DNA of 64,000 bases from Pontiella desulfatans (GTDB lineage: Bacteria; Verrucomicrobiota; Kiritimatiellia; Kiritimatiellales; Pontiellaceae): contig NZ_CAAHFG010000001.1 of assembly GCF_900890425.1 (NCBI RefSeq), positions 2,294,001 through 2,358,000 on the forward strand, in the 5' to 3' direction. This document shows positions 32,200 to 41,806 of the stretch, one piece after another. The position numbers and the translations under genes were made by a program. A model generated the notes under the pieces. The model worked only from the letters and a program-made list of their open reading frames with translations, was not told where the DNA came from and searched no databases. Every line of letters begins with the position of its first letter. Within the stretch, counting starts at the first letter, position 1.

Positions 32200-34164
32200 A
32201 TGCACCGATACCTCAACGGATTCATCTTCTTCCTGCTGGTAGGACTCCTCGCGCCAGCAGTCGCGATGCCCCATCCGGAGTCCCTGTCGCTCACCGAACT
32301 CAAACAGCGACTGGAGGAGATCGAGGCCGAACTCGCCCATCTGGCCAGCTACAGCCTGCGCGGCGGATCAGGTTCTGTTGGCTACACCTCCGTCCCGCAC
32401 GAAATACCCGATAAAAAAGAATGGGTCCGCATTGAGCTGGGCGAAGCGCACCCCATCGATCAGATCGTTCTGGTGCCCTGCATCAAACGCAACCCCGGCA
32501 CCGGGCTCGAAGCCGAAGGGTTCCCGGTCAACTTCCGTATTCTGGCAGGCACCGAACACACCACAAACGTGGTAGCCGCTTTCACGGCAGAAGATCAGTT
32601 ACTGCCGCGCATTGCCCCGTTGGCGGTATCCGCCCACGCGCTAAACGCATCATGGATTGCCGTGGAGGCCACGCTCCTCTCCAAACGCGACTGGGACGGC
32701 CGCTATGCCCTGTTCTTCTCCGAAATCCTCGCATTCAGCGGCCTGGATAACGTAGCCCTCCAGAAACCCGTGCAGGCTTCGTCATCCAGACAGGCTCTTG
32801 GCTGGGACAAACAGTTTCTTGTAGACGGATTCATCCCTTATCTCATGGACTCTTCCTCGGAAGCAAAAAGTCAGGCAGTCACCTTTCGAGTCGACGACCA
32901 ATCATCCCCCATGGCCATAACGATCGATCTGGAGACCCCCCAACCCATCAGCCATGTTAACCTGCATATGGCAGACCTGAGCCGCACCATTCCGCAAACC
33001 GCCCCCAGCGACTATGCCGTACCCCGCCGTCTACGTGTTACCGGGGGCAATCAGGCAGACTTCTCAGATCAAACCCTCCTGTTCGAATACCAGCTAAAGT
33101 CAGTCTACGATGCCGGCCCCGTCATTCCCCGGCGCTTCCCGGAAGCGGTCTGCCGTTATGTTCAGTTTCAACTACTAGAGCTCCACTTGCACAACTTTCC
33201 CGGCAGGAGGCCGTTCGTCGTAGCTTTTGCCGAGATCGAGATCTTATCCGAAGGACGAAACGCCGCACTCGGCAAACCGGTCGCCACATCCGGCCTTTCA
33301 CGACCTCCACGAGATCCAGGACGACTCACAGACGGGAGGAACTTTTTCGGAAAAATCCTGTCCATGCGGGACTGGATGAACCAGCTGGCACGGCGCCACG
33401 ATCTCGAAACCGAACGCCCCCTGATTCAAGCCGCAATGGACCTCCGCTATGAGCGACAAAAAACCAACCTGACTCGCATGTACTGGCTGGTCGCCCTGCT
33501 TGCAGCCGCCATCGGTTTCGCACTGCTGATCGAACGCATGATTCACCGAAACCAGCTCGAAAAAATGCGCAGCCGCTTCGCCGCTGACCTTCACGACGAA
33601 CTCGGTGCCAACCTCCACGCCATCGGACTGTTGGGCGATCTGGCCAAAGAAACGGTCCATTCGCCGGACGAGCTCATCCAAACCGTCGACAAAATCCGCG
33701 CAATCACAGAACGATCCGGCAAAGCCGCCCGCCACTGTGCCGATATTTATGCAGCCCAGCTCTGCGGAGCCTTGAAGCAGGACATGCAAAAGACAGCCCA
33801 GCGCATCCTGGCCGATATTGACTACGATCTGGCCATCCAAGGCGAAGAACAGCTGCAAACCCTCAAGCCGCGCACCCGGGCAGACCTCTTTCTGTTCTAC
33901 AAGGAAAGCCTTGTCAACGTCAGCCGCCACTCCGGCGCCACACGATGCAACATCCGCCTTACCTCCGAAAACCGCTACATCACCCTGATCATTTCCGACA
34001 ATGGGCGCGGGCACTCGGGCGATGCACCCTCGTCCCTGAAACGCCGTGCCCGCTTATTGAAAGCCAAATTTGAACTCGCCTCGGTCGATGACGGCGGCAC
34101 AACCATCACCCTGCGGCTACGCCACCGTAAAATCCGAAATCTAAATCTCAAAGCGCGAAACTAA
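32200..34164 (+). CDS. Sensor histidine kinase with extracytoplasmic discoidin-like domains (pair 1)
   Basis: 654 residues. Signal peptide or first membrane segment 1-22; short coiled coil 30-50 (LTELKQRLEEIEAELAHL); two galactose-binding/discoidin-like segments about 55-180 and 185-355 (VRIELGEAHPIDQIVLVP, NVALQKPV, FAEIEILSEGRNAALGKPV); transmembrane helix about 427-446; HisKA_3 dimerisation box with phospho-acceptor His465 in FAADLHDELGANLHAIG; HATPase region with ESLVNVSRHSGATR and ISDNGRGHSG. Discoidin-type domains often bind sugars, so it may sense a glycan directly. The stop TAA is followed at once by the ATG of the response regulator. Paralogue of 47995-49935. Confidence 0.88.
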   Translation: MHRYLNGFIFFLLVGLLAPAVAMPHPESLSLTELKQRLEEIEAELAHLASYSLRGGSGSVGYTSVPHEIPDKKEWVRIELGEAHPIDQIVLVPCIKRNPGTGLEAEGFPVNFRILAGTEHTTNVVAAFTAEDQLLPRIAPLAVSAHALNASWIAVEATLLSKRDWDGRYALFFSEILAFSGLDNVALQKPVQASSSRQALGWDKQFLVDGFIPYLMDSSSEAKSQAVTFRVDDQSSPMAITIDLETPQPISHVNLHMADLSRTIPQTAPSDYAVPRRLRVTGGNQADFSDQTLLFEYQLKSVYDAGPVIPRRFPEAVCRYVQFQLLELHLHNFPGRRPFVVAFAEIEILSEGRNAALGKPVATSGLSRPPRDPGRLTDGRNFFGKILSMRDWMNQLARRHDLETERPLIQAAMDLRYERQKTNLTRMYWLVALLAAAIGFALLIERMIHRNQLEKMRSRFAADLHDELGANLHAIGLLGDLAKETVHSPDELIQTVDKIRAITERSGKAARHCADIYAAQLCGALKQDMQKTAQRILADIDYDLAIQGEEQLQTLKPRTRADLFLFYKESLVNVSRHSGATRCNIRLTSENRYITLIISDNGRGHSGDAPSSLKRRARLLKAKFELASVDDGGTTITLRLRHRKIRNLNLKARN

Positions 34165-34872
34165 ATGGGAAACAAACCAATGACCACACCCATAAATATC
34201 ATGCTCGTCGAAGACAATGCCGTATACCGAGAGGTTCTCGAAATGGCCATTACGCGCGACCCAAACCTGGAATTGACCGACAAAGTCGGCACCGCCGAAC
34301 GCGCGTTGCAACATCTTCAGCCCTCGGTCGGGCAAAAAACCCCTGACCTCATCTTGCTCGATCTAAGCCTACCTGGCATGTCCGGTCTGGAGGCCATCCC
34401 ATGGATCAAAAAATATGTTCCCAACACGAAAATCATCATCCTGACCCAATCCGAGAACGAGGCCGATATCATAAATGCTATTACACAGGGGGTCTCCGGC
34501 TATCTGCTCAAGTCCGCCACGGTTCAACAAATCAAGGAGGGCATTCAAACGGTTATGAGCGGCGGATCCCCGCTGGATCCCGCCGTCGCAAAATATATTT
34601 TAAACACCTTCAAAGCGCCCACATCAAACCGACCCGAAAGCACACCGCATACAGACGGGGAAGAAGACACTCCGCTTACAGATCGAGAAGAAGAAATCCT
34701 CTCTCTGCTCAGCCAAGGACTCGTCAAAAAAGAAATCGCAGAAAAACTCAACATCAGCTACTTCACCGTCTCCACCCACGTCCGCCACATCTACGAAAAA
34801 CTCGAAGTCCCCAACGCCCCCGCCGCCATATCTAAGGCTTACAAAACCGGCATCTTTGGTTCGCATGATTAG
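34165..34872 (+). CDS. NarL/FixJ-type response regulator (pair 1)
   Basis: 235 residues. Receiver domain with acidic pair Glu16/Asp17 (IMLVEDNAV), phospho-acceptor Asp66 in ILLDLSLPGMSG, and the conserved Lys in GYLLKSATV. A linker of about 25 residues leads to a LuxR-type HTH (LTDREEEILSLLSQGLVKKE, STHVRHIYEKLEVPN). It abuts the cognate kinase gene. An alternative start is the ATG at 34180. Its likely targets are the neighbouring leftward exoprotein, fucosidase and sulfatase genes; this is inference from position. Confidence 0.94.
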   Translation: MGNKPMTTPINIMLVEDNAVYREVLEMAITRDPNLELTDKVGTAERALQHLQPSVGQKTPDLILLDLSLPGMSGLEAIPWIKKYVPNTKIIILTQSENEADIINAITQGVSGYLLKSATVQQIKEGIQTVMSGGSPLDPAVAKYILNTFKAPTSNRPESTPHTDGEEDTPLTDREEEILSLLSQGLVKKEIAEKLNISYFTVSTHVRHIYEKLEVPNAPAAISKAYKTGIFGSHD

Positions 34873-35488
34873 AGTATATACCCTCTATTTGTATAACCTG
34901 CCTGCGTCATCAACAAAGGCATGGGCCAAACAAGCTCCAGCCATTTTTTACGGACGAATCCACATGCAATGACCGCCGCCCGGTGCGATTGTGACTGGAA
35001 TGGAATCGCCCTTTTTCGCGGTGGTCTTTTTGACCTGATAGAGTTCACGACGCGTTTGCTGCGGCTTCAACTCGGTCTTTTGTGCACGGGCTTCGCGCTT
35101 ATTCATCGGCCCGATATATTCATAATGCGCATCGGGTGCATCTTCGTAGAGCGTCGCGTCATACGTGATGCCCTCTTCAAGGAAGTCCAGCGTGATGCTG
35201 GTTTTTCGCCCCTGCTCATCGGCCAATGCGCCCACAAACCACGCGTCTCCGGCCTTGCGGGCCAGCGTGATATATTTTCCGATTTCCGCTTCGAGCACTT
35301 TTGTTTCGTCCCAGTTCATCGGCAGCTGGCCGATAAACTCAAACAAGTCCGCTTTGCGGCGGTAGGCATCCGGCATATCCGGCAGCGTCACAAGACCACT
35401 GGGGAACAGCAGGCACTGCGCCGTCTGGGAAACCACGGTCGAGGGAATCTGACGGTGGCATTTTTCACGCGCAATATAGGAATCCAGA

Positions 35489-36945
35489 CATTGTCATCCC
35501 ATAGATATTGAAAAAAAAGGCTGGCATGTGCCGTTGAAATCCTCCACTCGGAGGGTATGAAAAAACAACATAAACACAAGCCAGCCGGACATAGGTATAC
35601 AACCTTGAAACAATTGTGCAATCTGATTCCCGGACACATGGTGTCGAGCCTTGCGCAGAAGCATGGCGTGGACATTCAAAGCCGGACGTACACGCCGTGG
35701 AGCCATGTGGTTTCTTTGCTGTACGCCCACTTCTCCCATGCACTCGGACTCAACGATGTGTGCGACGCGCTCCAGATGAACGCGGCGGCGCTCTCTACCA
35801 TCCGCGGCGCGGTTCCTCCGTCGCGTAACAACCTGAGCCACGCGAACAAGATCCGCAACGCGGACATGGCCGAAGAGCTCTACTGGTGCATGATGAAGCA
35901 TCTGATGGATACAGTCCCGGGCTTCGCGAAGGGCAAGGTTCGGCGCGGATACCTCCGGCGCTTCAGCAAGACGATCCATGCGCTGGACTCGACCACGATC
36001 CAGCTCGTCGCCAACTGCATGGACTGGGCGAAGCATCGCCGCCGCAAGGCTGCGGCCAAGTGCCACCTGCGCCTCGACCTGCAAAGCTTCCTGCCCCGGT
36101 GCGCCATCATCGACACGGCGAAGCACCATGACAGCACGATGACCCAAAGCCTGTGCGCCGAGCTCAAACCCGGTGAAATCGCCGTGTTCGACAAGGCCTA
36201 CAACAAGTTCAAGCATCTTTTCGAGCTGACGGTGCGCGGTGTCTGGTGGGTTGGCCGGGCGAAGGACAACATGCAGTACAAGGTGGTGCGCACCCTCGAA
36301 ACCACCGGGCACAAGCGCATCCTGCGCGACGAGGTCATCGAGATGGTGGTCGAAGCATCGAAGAAAGCCTATCCGTGCGAGTTGCGCCGGGTCGTGGCGC
36401 TGGTCGAGATTAACGGCAAGGATGTCGAAATCGCCTTCATCACCAATCACCTGGAGTGGAGCGCGTGGACGGTCGCCGAACTCTACCGTTGCCGCTGGGA
36501 CATCGAGGTGTTCTTCAAGGATATCAAGCAGACGCTCCAACTCTCCGACTTCCTGGGCTACAGCGCCAACGCCGTGCGCTGGCAGATCTGGATGGGGCTG
36601 CTGGTCCACCTGCTGATGCGCTGCCTCGCGTTCATGCACGGATGGGAGCACAGCTTCAAGCGGCAGTTCACTGTTGTGCGCGCGGTGCTTTGGCGCCGGT
36701 GGAACCTGCCCGCCTTGCTGGATTCCTATGGGACAGCCAAACCGCCCGGCCGCATACGGGGTGCGCCGGAACAGGCGTATCTGCCGGGGTTTGTCTAAGA
36801 GCTGTGGGACAGCCATATGCACAAAGCGCGGAACCATGGTTAACCTTCAACAAAAAATCGGAATTGACTAAATGAATCGGACATCAGAAACCTTAACAAA
36901 AACGGGGTTTTACTCTCCGTCAGCACCACCTATGGGATGAATGTG
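35489..36945 (+). mobile_element. IS4-family element, copy 2 (1457 bp)
   Basis: Same length and ends as copy 1. A perfect 9-bp target duplication GAATCCAGA flanks it at 35480-35488 and 36946-36954. It lies in the GH97 coding sequence in the opposite direction to that gene. Confidence 0.97.
35557..36798 (+). CDS. IS4-family transposase (copy 2)
   Basis: 413 residues, the same as copy 1 except for FFKDIKQ in place of FFKEIKQ (residue 322, a GAT codon at 36520-36522). The change is next to the YREK signature but not one of its catalytic positions. All DDE residues are kept. Transcribed against the disrupted GH97 gene. Confidence 0.96.
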   Translation: MKKQHKHKPAGHRYTTLKQLCNLIPGHMVSSLAQKHGVDIQSRTYTPWSHVVSLLYAHFSHALGLNDVCDALQMNAAALSTIRGAVPPSRNNLSHANKIRNADMAEELYWCMMKHLMDTVPGFAKGKVRRGYLRRFSKTIHALDSTTIQLVANCMDWAKHRRRKAAAKCHLRLDLQSFLPRCAIIDTAKHHDSTMTQSLCAELKPGEIAVFDKAYNKFKHLFELTVRGVWWVGRAKDNMQYKVVRTLETTGHKRILRDEVIEMVVEASKKAYPCELRRVVALVEINGKDVEIAFITNHLEWSAWTVAELYRCRWDIEVFFKDIKQTLQLSDFLGYSANAVRWQIWMGLLVHLLMRCLAFMHGWEHSFKRQFTVVRAVLWRRWNLPALLDSYGTAKPPGRIRGAPEQAYLPGFV

Positions 36946-38410
36946 GAATCCAGATCATACATGCCGCAACTGCGGTCCACGGGCCCGGCGAGTCCGAACA
37001 CAAACAGGTTGTTGATGACCCGGCTGGGGGTCGCCGACGGCCGCGTTGCAGAATCCAGCATGCTGTTTACATATTCGTAGGAGAGAATATTCGGCCAGGT
37101 CCGCTCCACCCCGCTCGGCTTCTCCGATTCATGCACGACATACAGGATGTGATACTCGGCACATTTCTTTGCGACCGCATGGCTGAACTCATTTTTCGTA
37201 CGACTGCCGCCGCCCAGGAACCCGTGCTTAATCCCGACCACACCCCACTTTTTGTAGACCGCAAACGTTTCATCGAGGTCGTACTTCGCAAGCGCCTTTG
37301 TATTGACGTACAGCCAGATCCCCACGCCCTTCGCCCTCGCGTGCGCACAGATCTTTTCGATATCAATGTCAGGAATCGCGGTCTTCGGATCCGACTTCGC
37401 ATCCCGCTCCGGGCCATACCACTCCGCATCCAGCATCAAATACTCCACCCCGGTCTCGGCGGCAAAATCAATAAAACGAATGTAGCTTTCCGTGTTCAGG
37501 CCATACACGAATCCATCGTCGGCATGGGCCCCGTGCACACGCCAGTCCCACAACGTCACACCTGGCTTGATCCACGAGGGGTCTTCCAGCTCGCACGGTT
37601 TGTTCAGATTAACCAGCAACGACGATGCGATCAATCCCCCCGGCTTCTGTGCAATCTGAATCGTCCGCCAGGGCGTCACCGAACCGCCGGCCGTTTTCAT
37701 ATTGCTCAGAACCGTCAGCGTATTCCCGTTCAGGCTCAGCCCGTCTTCATCGGAATGGACCACGGCCGCTTCATGGACCGAAATGCAGGCCTGGTCGGAA
37801 AGCTTCACGGTAAACGGCGTGCGGATCCGTGCCGGCTTGGACTCCTGCCGCACATTTTTTGAAATCTTCCCGTCCCCGGGCTCCCACGTATTCAGATCCA
37901 CCGCATCCGAAACAAGCACCTGACTCAACGGAAACCAGGCCGTCGGTTTTTCAGAAACCAAGGCAACCTCCGTCGCCTCATGAGCGTAGAATTCATCACT
38001 GAAACGTCCAGACGCTGGAAGTTGGTAACGAATGGCGATTCCGTCGTCATAGGCTCTGCAAATGATCGTCTGGGCGGAGGGCCCCTCAACCTTCAGCCGA
38101 ACTTCGTTATAGTGATCGCGAATTTCGCTATAGCTGCCCCAGACCGGCTTCCAGGTTTCATCGCCCGAAGAACGGGTGATTTCAGCCACCTCAAGATTTG
38201 CCGCCGCATCGGGCTTCAGCCCCAACGCCGACTTGGCGATAATGGGTTCACCGTTCAAGTTCACGGAATAGGTCGGATGGCCCGCTTCTGTCAGGAGCAT
38301 GACTTCTATTTGTCCGCCGGGAGAACGCAATGTTTCCCCGGCACTCACACCGGCGCACACGAAATACATCGCGATGCCTAATGATGGTCGCAGTAATTGC
38401 ATAGGTTTCC

Positions 38411-38578
38411 TTACTTTTCAGGGTCTTCCGCCCAGAACCAGGCCTGCTCAGGGGTGGATTTCAGATCAGTATCCCAACGTAACGGTTTCTGGAGACGGGA
38501 ACATCCTAATTTTATGCGATACAGCAGCCGATCGACCGGGATGGGCCACCGATCGACACCAATCAACACGTTTGGAAA
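38411..38578 (-). pseudogene. C-terminal remnant of an unidentified protein
   Basis: The 234-bp gap between GH97 and the upstream sulfatase contains one frame of 55 codons. It reads PNVLIGVDRWPIPVDRLL, KPLRWDTDLKSTPEQAWFW and ends AEDPEK. The composition is protein-like, and it ends 8 bp before the GH97 start. No start codon or family could be assigned. It may be the tail of a gene lost from this operon. Confidence 0.35.
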
Positions 38579-38636
38579 TCATCAACCATCCCGTGATCGT
38601 CCACCGGCGCTACTCCGGAAACGCGAGCGTCCCGCG

Positions 38637-40169
38637 TCATTTTTTCTTCACACCTCGCATGAAATTAATGCTTGCTATATCATTGCCTTGATCCGGACCG
38701 GCGGTGCTGCGGCCTCGCGTCACATCCGATTCCAGTTGTGCAAGCAGGCGTTCGGCGACTTCAGGATGGCTTTTGTAGAGGTTGTTCTGTTCGCCGGGAT
38801 CGGCTTCCATATCGTAGAGTTGCGCCGGGGAATCATCCGTCATTTGTTCCTTGGTCCACCCGCCGGATCCTTTGGTCAGCAGTAGCTTCCATTTTCCTGA
38901 ACGGTAAGCAAATTGGCCACTGATGGAATGGTGAACCACCCCCTTGCGGGAGGAGGCAATCGGCTGCCCCTTAAGCGCGGGCGCAAAACTGACGCTGTCT
39001 TCGCCAGCGGTTGCAGGCAGCTGGGTGTCGGTCAGCTCGGCGCAGGTGGCCATCAGGTCGGTCAGGCAAATGACTTCATCACAGGACGTTCCGGCTTTAA
39101 CTCCCGCCGGCCATCGAACAATGAACGGCACGCGGTGTCCGCCGTCCCAGATATCCGATTTGGAGCCGCGGTAATGCGCGTTGGGGTAATGGCCCAGCTT
39201 CTTTAAGAAATCAAGCCCCCCTTTGTCACCCTTGGCACCATCGCAAACCTTCGAGCAACCGTTGTCGCTGGTAACAATGATCATTGTATTGCCAGCCAAC
39301 CCCGAGGCATCCACCGCCGCTGTGATCTGGGCCACCACGGCATCGGTGTGCATCACAAAGTCGGCGTACACGCCTAGTTCGCTTTTTCCCTGCCACGGCT
39401 CCGTCGGGAGAATTGGTGCGTGTGGAGAAGTTAGCGGAACATACAGGAAGAACGGCTTGCCCGCTGTTTGCTGCCGGATGTATTCAACCGATTTGTCGCC
39501 GATCACATCCAAGGTATCGATCGCCTCGAAATCGGCATGAGCCGCACCATCACGGTGGAAGGCTTTCATGGTCGTGCACTCGCCGACAAAGCGGTCGTTT
39601 TCGATGTAGATATAGGGCGGCATATCGAGCGATGCGGCAATGCCGTACCAATAGTCGAACCCAAGATCGACGGGGCCTCCGGTAATACGCGCCTTCCAAT
39701 CAACACTATCGACTCCCCCCTTCATGCCTTTGGTAGGCTTTCCATCGGGGCTGCGTAGCCCCAGGCCCAGGTGCCATTTGCCGACCATGCCGGTGTTGTA
39801 GCCCTGTTCCTTGAGGAAGCCGGCGACCGTCAGGCGGTCCGGGGCAATCAGCGGCTGGCTAAATCCCCACAGCACACTTTTTTGCAATTTCGAGCGCCAG
39901 TTGTAGCGGCCGGTCAGGATGCCATAGCGGGTCGGCGTGCAGACCGAAGAGCTCGAATGCGCATCGGTGAACACCATGCCCTGCGCCGCCAGCCGATCCA
40001 TTCCCGGGGTTGGAATTTTGCCCTGCTTCGGATTCAGGCACTGCACATCGCCGTAGCCCAGATCGTCGGCCAGGATATAAATGATATTTGGCTTTTCAGA
40101 GGCGGCCCATGCCGCCGCCCCGCTAAAGCAAACCAGCGTTAGCCATACGGCTTTCAATTTGGTGTTCAT
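38637..40169 (-). CDS. Secreted sulfatase, C-T-P-T-R type (copy B)
   Basis: 510 residues, a close paralogue of the sulfatase at 18413-19942 along its whole length. Signal peptide 1-23, NIIYILADDLGYGD, formylglycine site Cys77 in SVCTPTRYGILTGRYNW, MVGKWHLGLG, LYDMEADPGEQNNL. GGAG lies before the ATG. It starts 2 bp after the GH29 stop, so the two are co-transcribed and probably coupled. Same substrate class as copy A is likely; differences around 170-215 (EFYPKRKG against AFHRDGAAHA) could change specificity. Confidence 0.95.
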   Translation of the reverse strand: MNTKLKAVWLTLVCFSGAAAWAASEKPNIIYILADDLGYGDVQCLNPKQGKIPTPGMDRLAAQGMVFTDAHSSSSVCTPTRYGILTGRYNWRSKLQKSVLWGFSQPLIAPDRLTVAGFLKEQGYNTGMVGKWHLGLGLRSPDGKPTKGMKGGVDSVDWKARITGGPVDLGFDYWYGIAASLDMPPYIYIENDRFVGECTTMKAFHRDGAAHADFEAIDTLDVIGDKSVEYIRQQTAGKPFFLYVPLTSPHAPILPTEPWQGKSELGVYADFVMHTDAVVAQITAAVDASGLAGNTMIIVTSDNGCSKVCDGAKGDKGGLDFLKKLGHYPNAHYRGSKSDIWDGGHRVPFIVRWPAGVKAGTSCDEVICLTDLMATCAELTDTQLPATAGEDSVSFAPALKGQPIASSRKGVVHHSISGQFAYRSGKWKLLLTKGSGGWTKEQMTDDSPAQLYDMEADPGEQNNLYKSHPEVAERLLAQLESDVTRGRSTAGPDQGNDIASINFMRGVKKK

Positions 40170-40171
40170 TA

Positions 40172-41617
40172 TTATCTGGCTCCTTTAACGGCCTGGGGCA
40201 ATGCGTGTTTCCCGGCATCCTTGTTGGTTTTAATTTCGGTGTGGCGCTTGCTCCGGGTGGTGTACCAGTGATACTTGCCCTTCGCATCCGGATCTGCCAC
40301 CACCGGTGCATCGTATTCCACCGCAATAACGGTATTTCTTTCATCCGGGGCGTTCTTCGGAACTTCGATCGTTGTGATGTGGCTATCGGCGTCGTACTTA
40401 ACCGGCAGGGGCTTGCGTTCGGCATCCGCCAGGAAGTAGGCCTTGGCTGGCTTGCCGGCGATGCCATTGAATGCAATGCCTTCGGGCTGCCACTCCAGCA
40501 CGTGCAGAAAAACGGTCTGGTCTTTTTGGGTCATCGCCCCCCACAAGAAATCGAAATCAACCGGGGAATAGGTCGTGCCATAGATCGACTCGCCATTCGC
40601 CTGCAGCCATTCACCCACGTTCCCAAGGCGCTCGATCTCCTCCGTCAGCAAGGTGCCTTCCGGTGTCGGCCCCACGTTGAGCAGGAGGTTGACCCCCCGG
40701 GCGCCGCACAGCGCCAGGAATTCGATGATGTCTTTGTCGCTCTTCCACGCATCGTCGGTGCGGTCATAACCCCAGTTGTGGCGCATGGTCATGCAGGTTT
40801 CGGTGTCTTCCGTCATGCGCTTCGCGGGCAGCATGCGGTCGGGAAGCGAATTGAAGTCGGCATACTTTTGTTCCTCCACGGGCACCCTGCGGCTGTAGAG
40901 GCGGCTGCAGATTACGGCATTGGGCTGCAGCTCGCGCACCCGGGCTCCCTGCGCATTGGCCTCGATCAGATCATTGCCCCCGGTATCAAACCACAAAACG
41001 GACATTTCGCCATAGTTGGACAGCAGCTCATCCAGATTCTTCTCGACCAGTTTAAGATATTCCTCCGTCGACAGGGTTCCGGGATTTCCCTTTCCCCGGC
41101 TACGGTGGTACCAGTCCTTGAACTGGGAATAATAGACCCCGAATTTAATCCCCTGCCTTGCACACTCTTCGGAGAGTTCCTTGATGATATCGCGCTTGAA
41201 CGGCGAGGCTTCCATCACGTTATAGTCGGTGGCCTTGGTCTCGAACAGGCAGAAGCCTTCATGGTGCTTGGAGGTGATGACCATGTATTTCATCCCGGCA
41301 TCCTTGGCAATCGACACCCATTTGGCGGCATCGAATTCCGTGGGATTGAATTGCGGAGCCAATGTGTCGCGGTATTCCTTGCCCGGAATCTTGGCGCTGT
41401 TCATTACCCACTCCGCGCTGGCGCCGCCCTGCTCCTTGCCATAGTCCTTGCCCTTCCATTCGCCGCCGGCGATCGAATAGAGCCCCCAGTGGATAAACAT
41501 GCCGTAGCGCGCATCGCGCCACCACTCCATGTGGGAATCGCCGGTAGCGTCCGCCACCCCCGCCAAAGGCTTCAAGGTCAGTAACGCGAGAATAATCAAC
41601 AGGTTTTTATGCTTCAT
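40172..41617 (-). CDS. GH29 alpha-L-fucosidase, secreted (copy B)
   Basis: 481 residues with AAGGAAA before the ATG at 41617. Signal peptide to about residue 24; GH29 marks EWWRDARYGMFIHWGLYS, SKHHEGFCLFET and nucleophile Asp211 in VLWFDTGG. Note KHHEG here against KHHDG in copy A, a change beside the substrate-binding histidines. First gene of a tight pair with the sulfatase. Upstream lies a terminator-like hairpin and then the GH141-like protein. Confidence 0.95.
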   Translation of the reverse strand: MKHKNLLIILALLTLKPLAGVADATGDSHMEWWRDARYGMFIHWGLYSIAGGEWKGKDYGKEQGGASAEWVMNSAKIPGKEYRDTLAPQFNPTEFDAAKWVSIAKDAGMKYMVITSKHHEGFCLFETKATDYNVMEASPFKRDIIKELSEECARQGIKFGVYYSQFKDWYHRSRGKGNPGTLSTEEYLKLVEKNLDELLSNYGEMSVLWFDTGGNDLIEANAQGARVRELQPNAVICSRLYSRRVPVEEQKYADFNSLPDRMLPAKRMTEDTETCMTMRHNWGYDRTDDAWKSDKDIIEFLALCGARGVNLLLNVGPTPEGTLLTEEIERLGNVGEWLQANGESIYGTTYSPVDFDFLWGAMTQKDQTVFLHVLEWQPEGIAFNGIAGKPAKAYFLADAERKPLPVKYDADSHITTIEVPKNAPDERNTVIAVEYDAPVVADPDAKGKYHWYTTRSKRHTEIKTNKDAGKHALPQAVKGAR

Positions 41618-41708
41618 GTGTATTTCCTTGTTATCAGTAGTTTTTACGATTTTATTTTCCGTAAAGTCAATCAGGCTAAGGGATCCAGCACACCTCTTCC
41701 AAATTTAT

Positions 41709-41757
41709 AAAATACCCTTGTGGCGCCATTAACTCTATCGCCTGAAAAGGGTATTTT
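41709..41757 (-). terminator. Intrinsic terminator or attenuator after the beta-helix gene
   Basis: AAAATACCCTT at 41709-41719 is exactly complementary to AAGGGTATTTT at 41747-41757, an 11-bp stem with a loop of about 27 bases. It lies 50-98 bp after the stop of the 1245-residue gene and 92-140 bp before the GH29 start. The right part CTGAAAAGGGTATTT matches the hairpin at 26890-26941. Confidence 0.65.
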
Positions 41758-41806
41758 CGGAAGCGGTTCGGGAACCACCATACCACGTCTCCTTTGTCGG
41801 CACTCC

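Larger units (their letters stand above)
34948..38402 (-). pseudogene. GH97 glycosidase split by IS4 copy 2
   Basis: The N-terminal part (36946-38402) and C-terminal part (34948-35488) join in frame at MYDLDS/YIAREK if the IS and one copy of the 9-bp duplication are removed. The rebuilt protein has a signal peptide and the GH97 layout: N-terminal beta-sandwich (VNLNGEPIIAKSALGL), barrel with VEYLMLDAEWYG and HESEKPSGVERTWPN, and a C-terminal beta domain ending GGGHCMWIRP. Where retaining GH97 enzymes have their nucleophile Asp, this one reads GIKHGFLGGG, closer to inverting SusB-type alpha-glucosidases (low certainty). The split should abolish activity. It is the last gene of the PEP-CTERM, beta-helix, GH29, sulfatase block. 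Confidence 0.88.
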
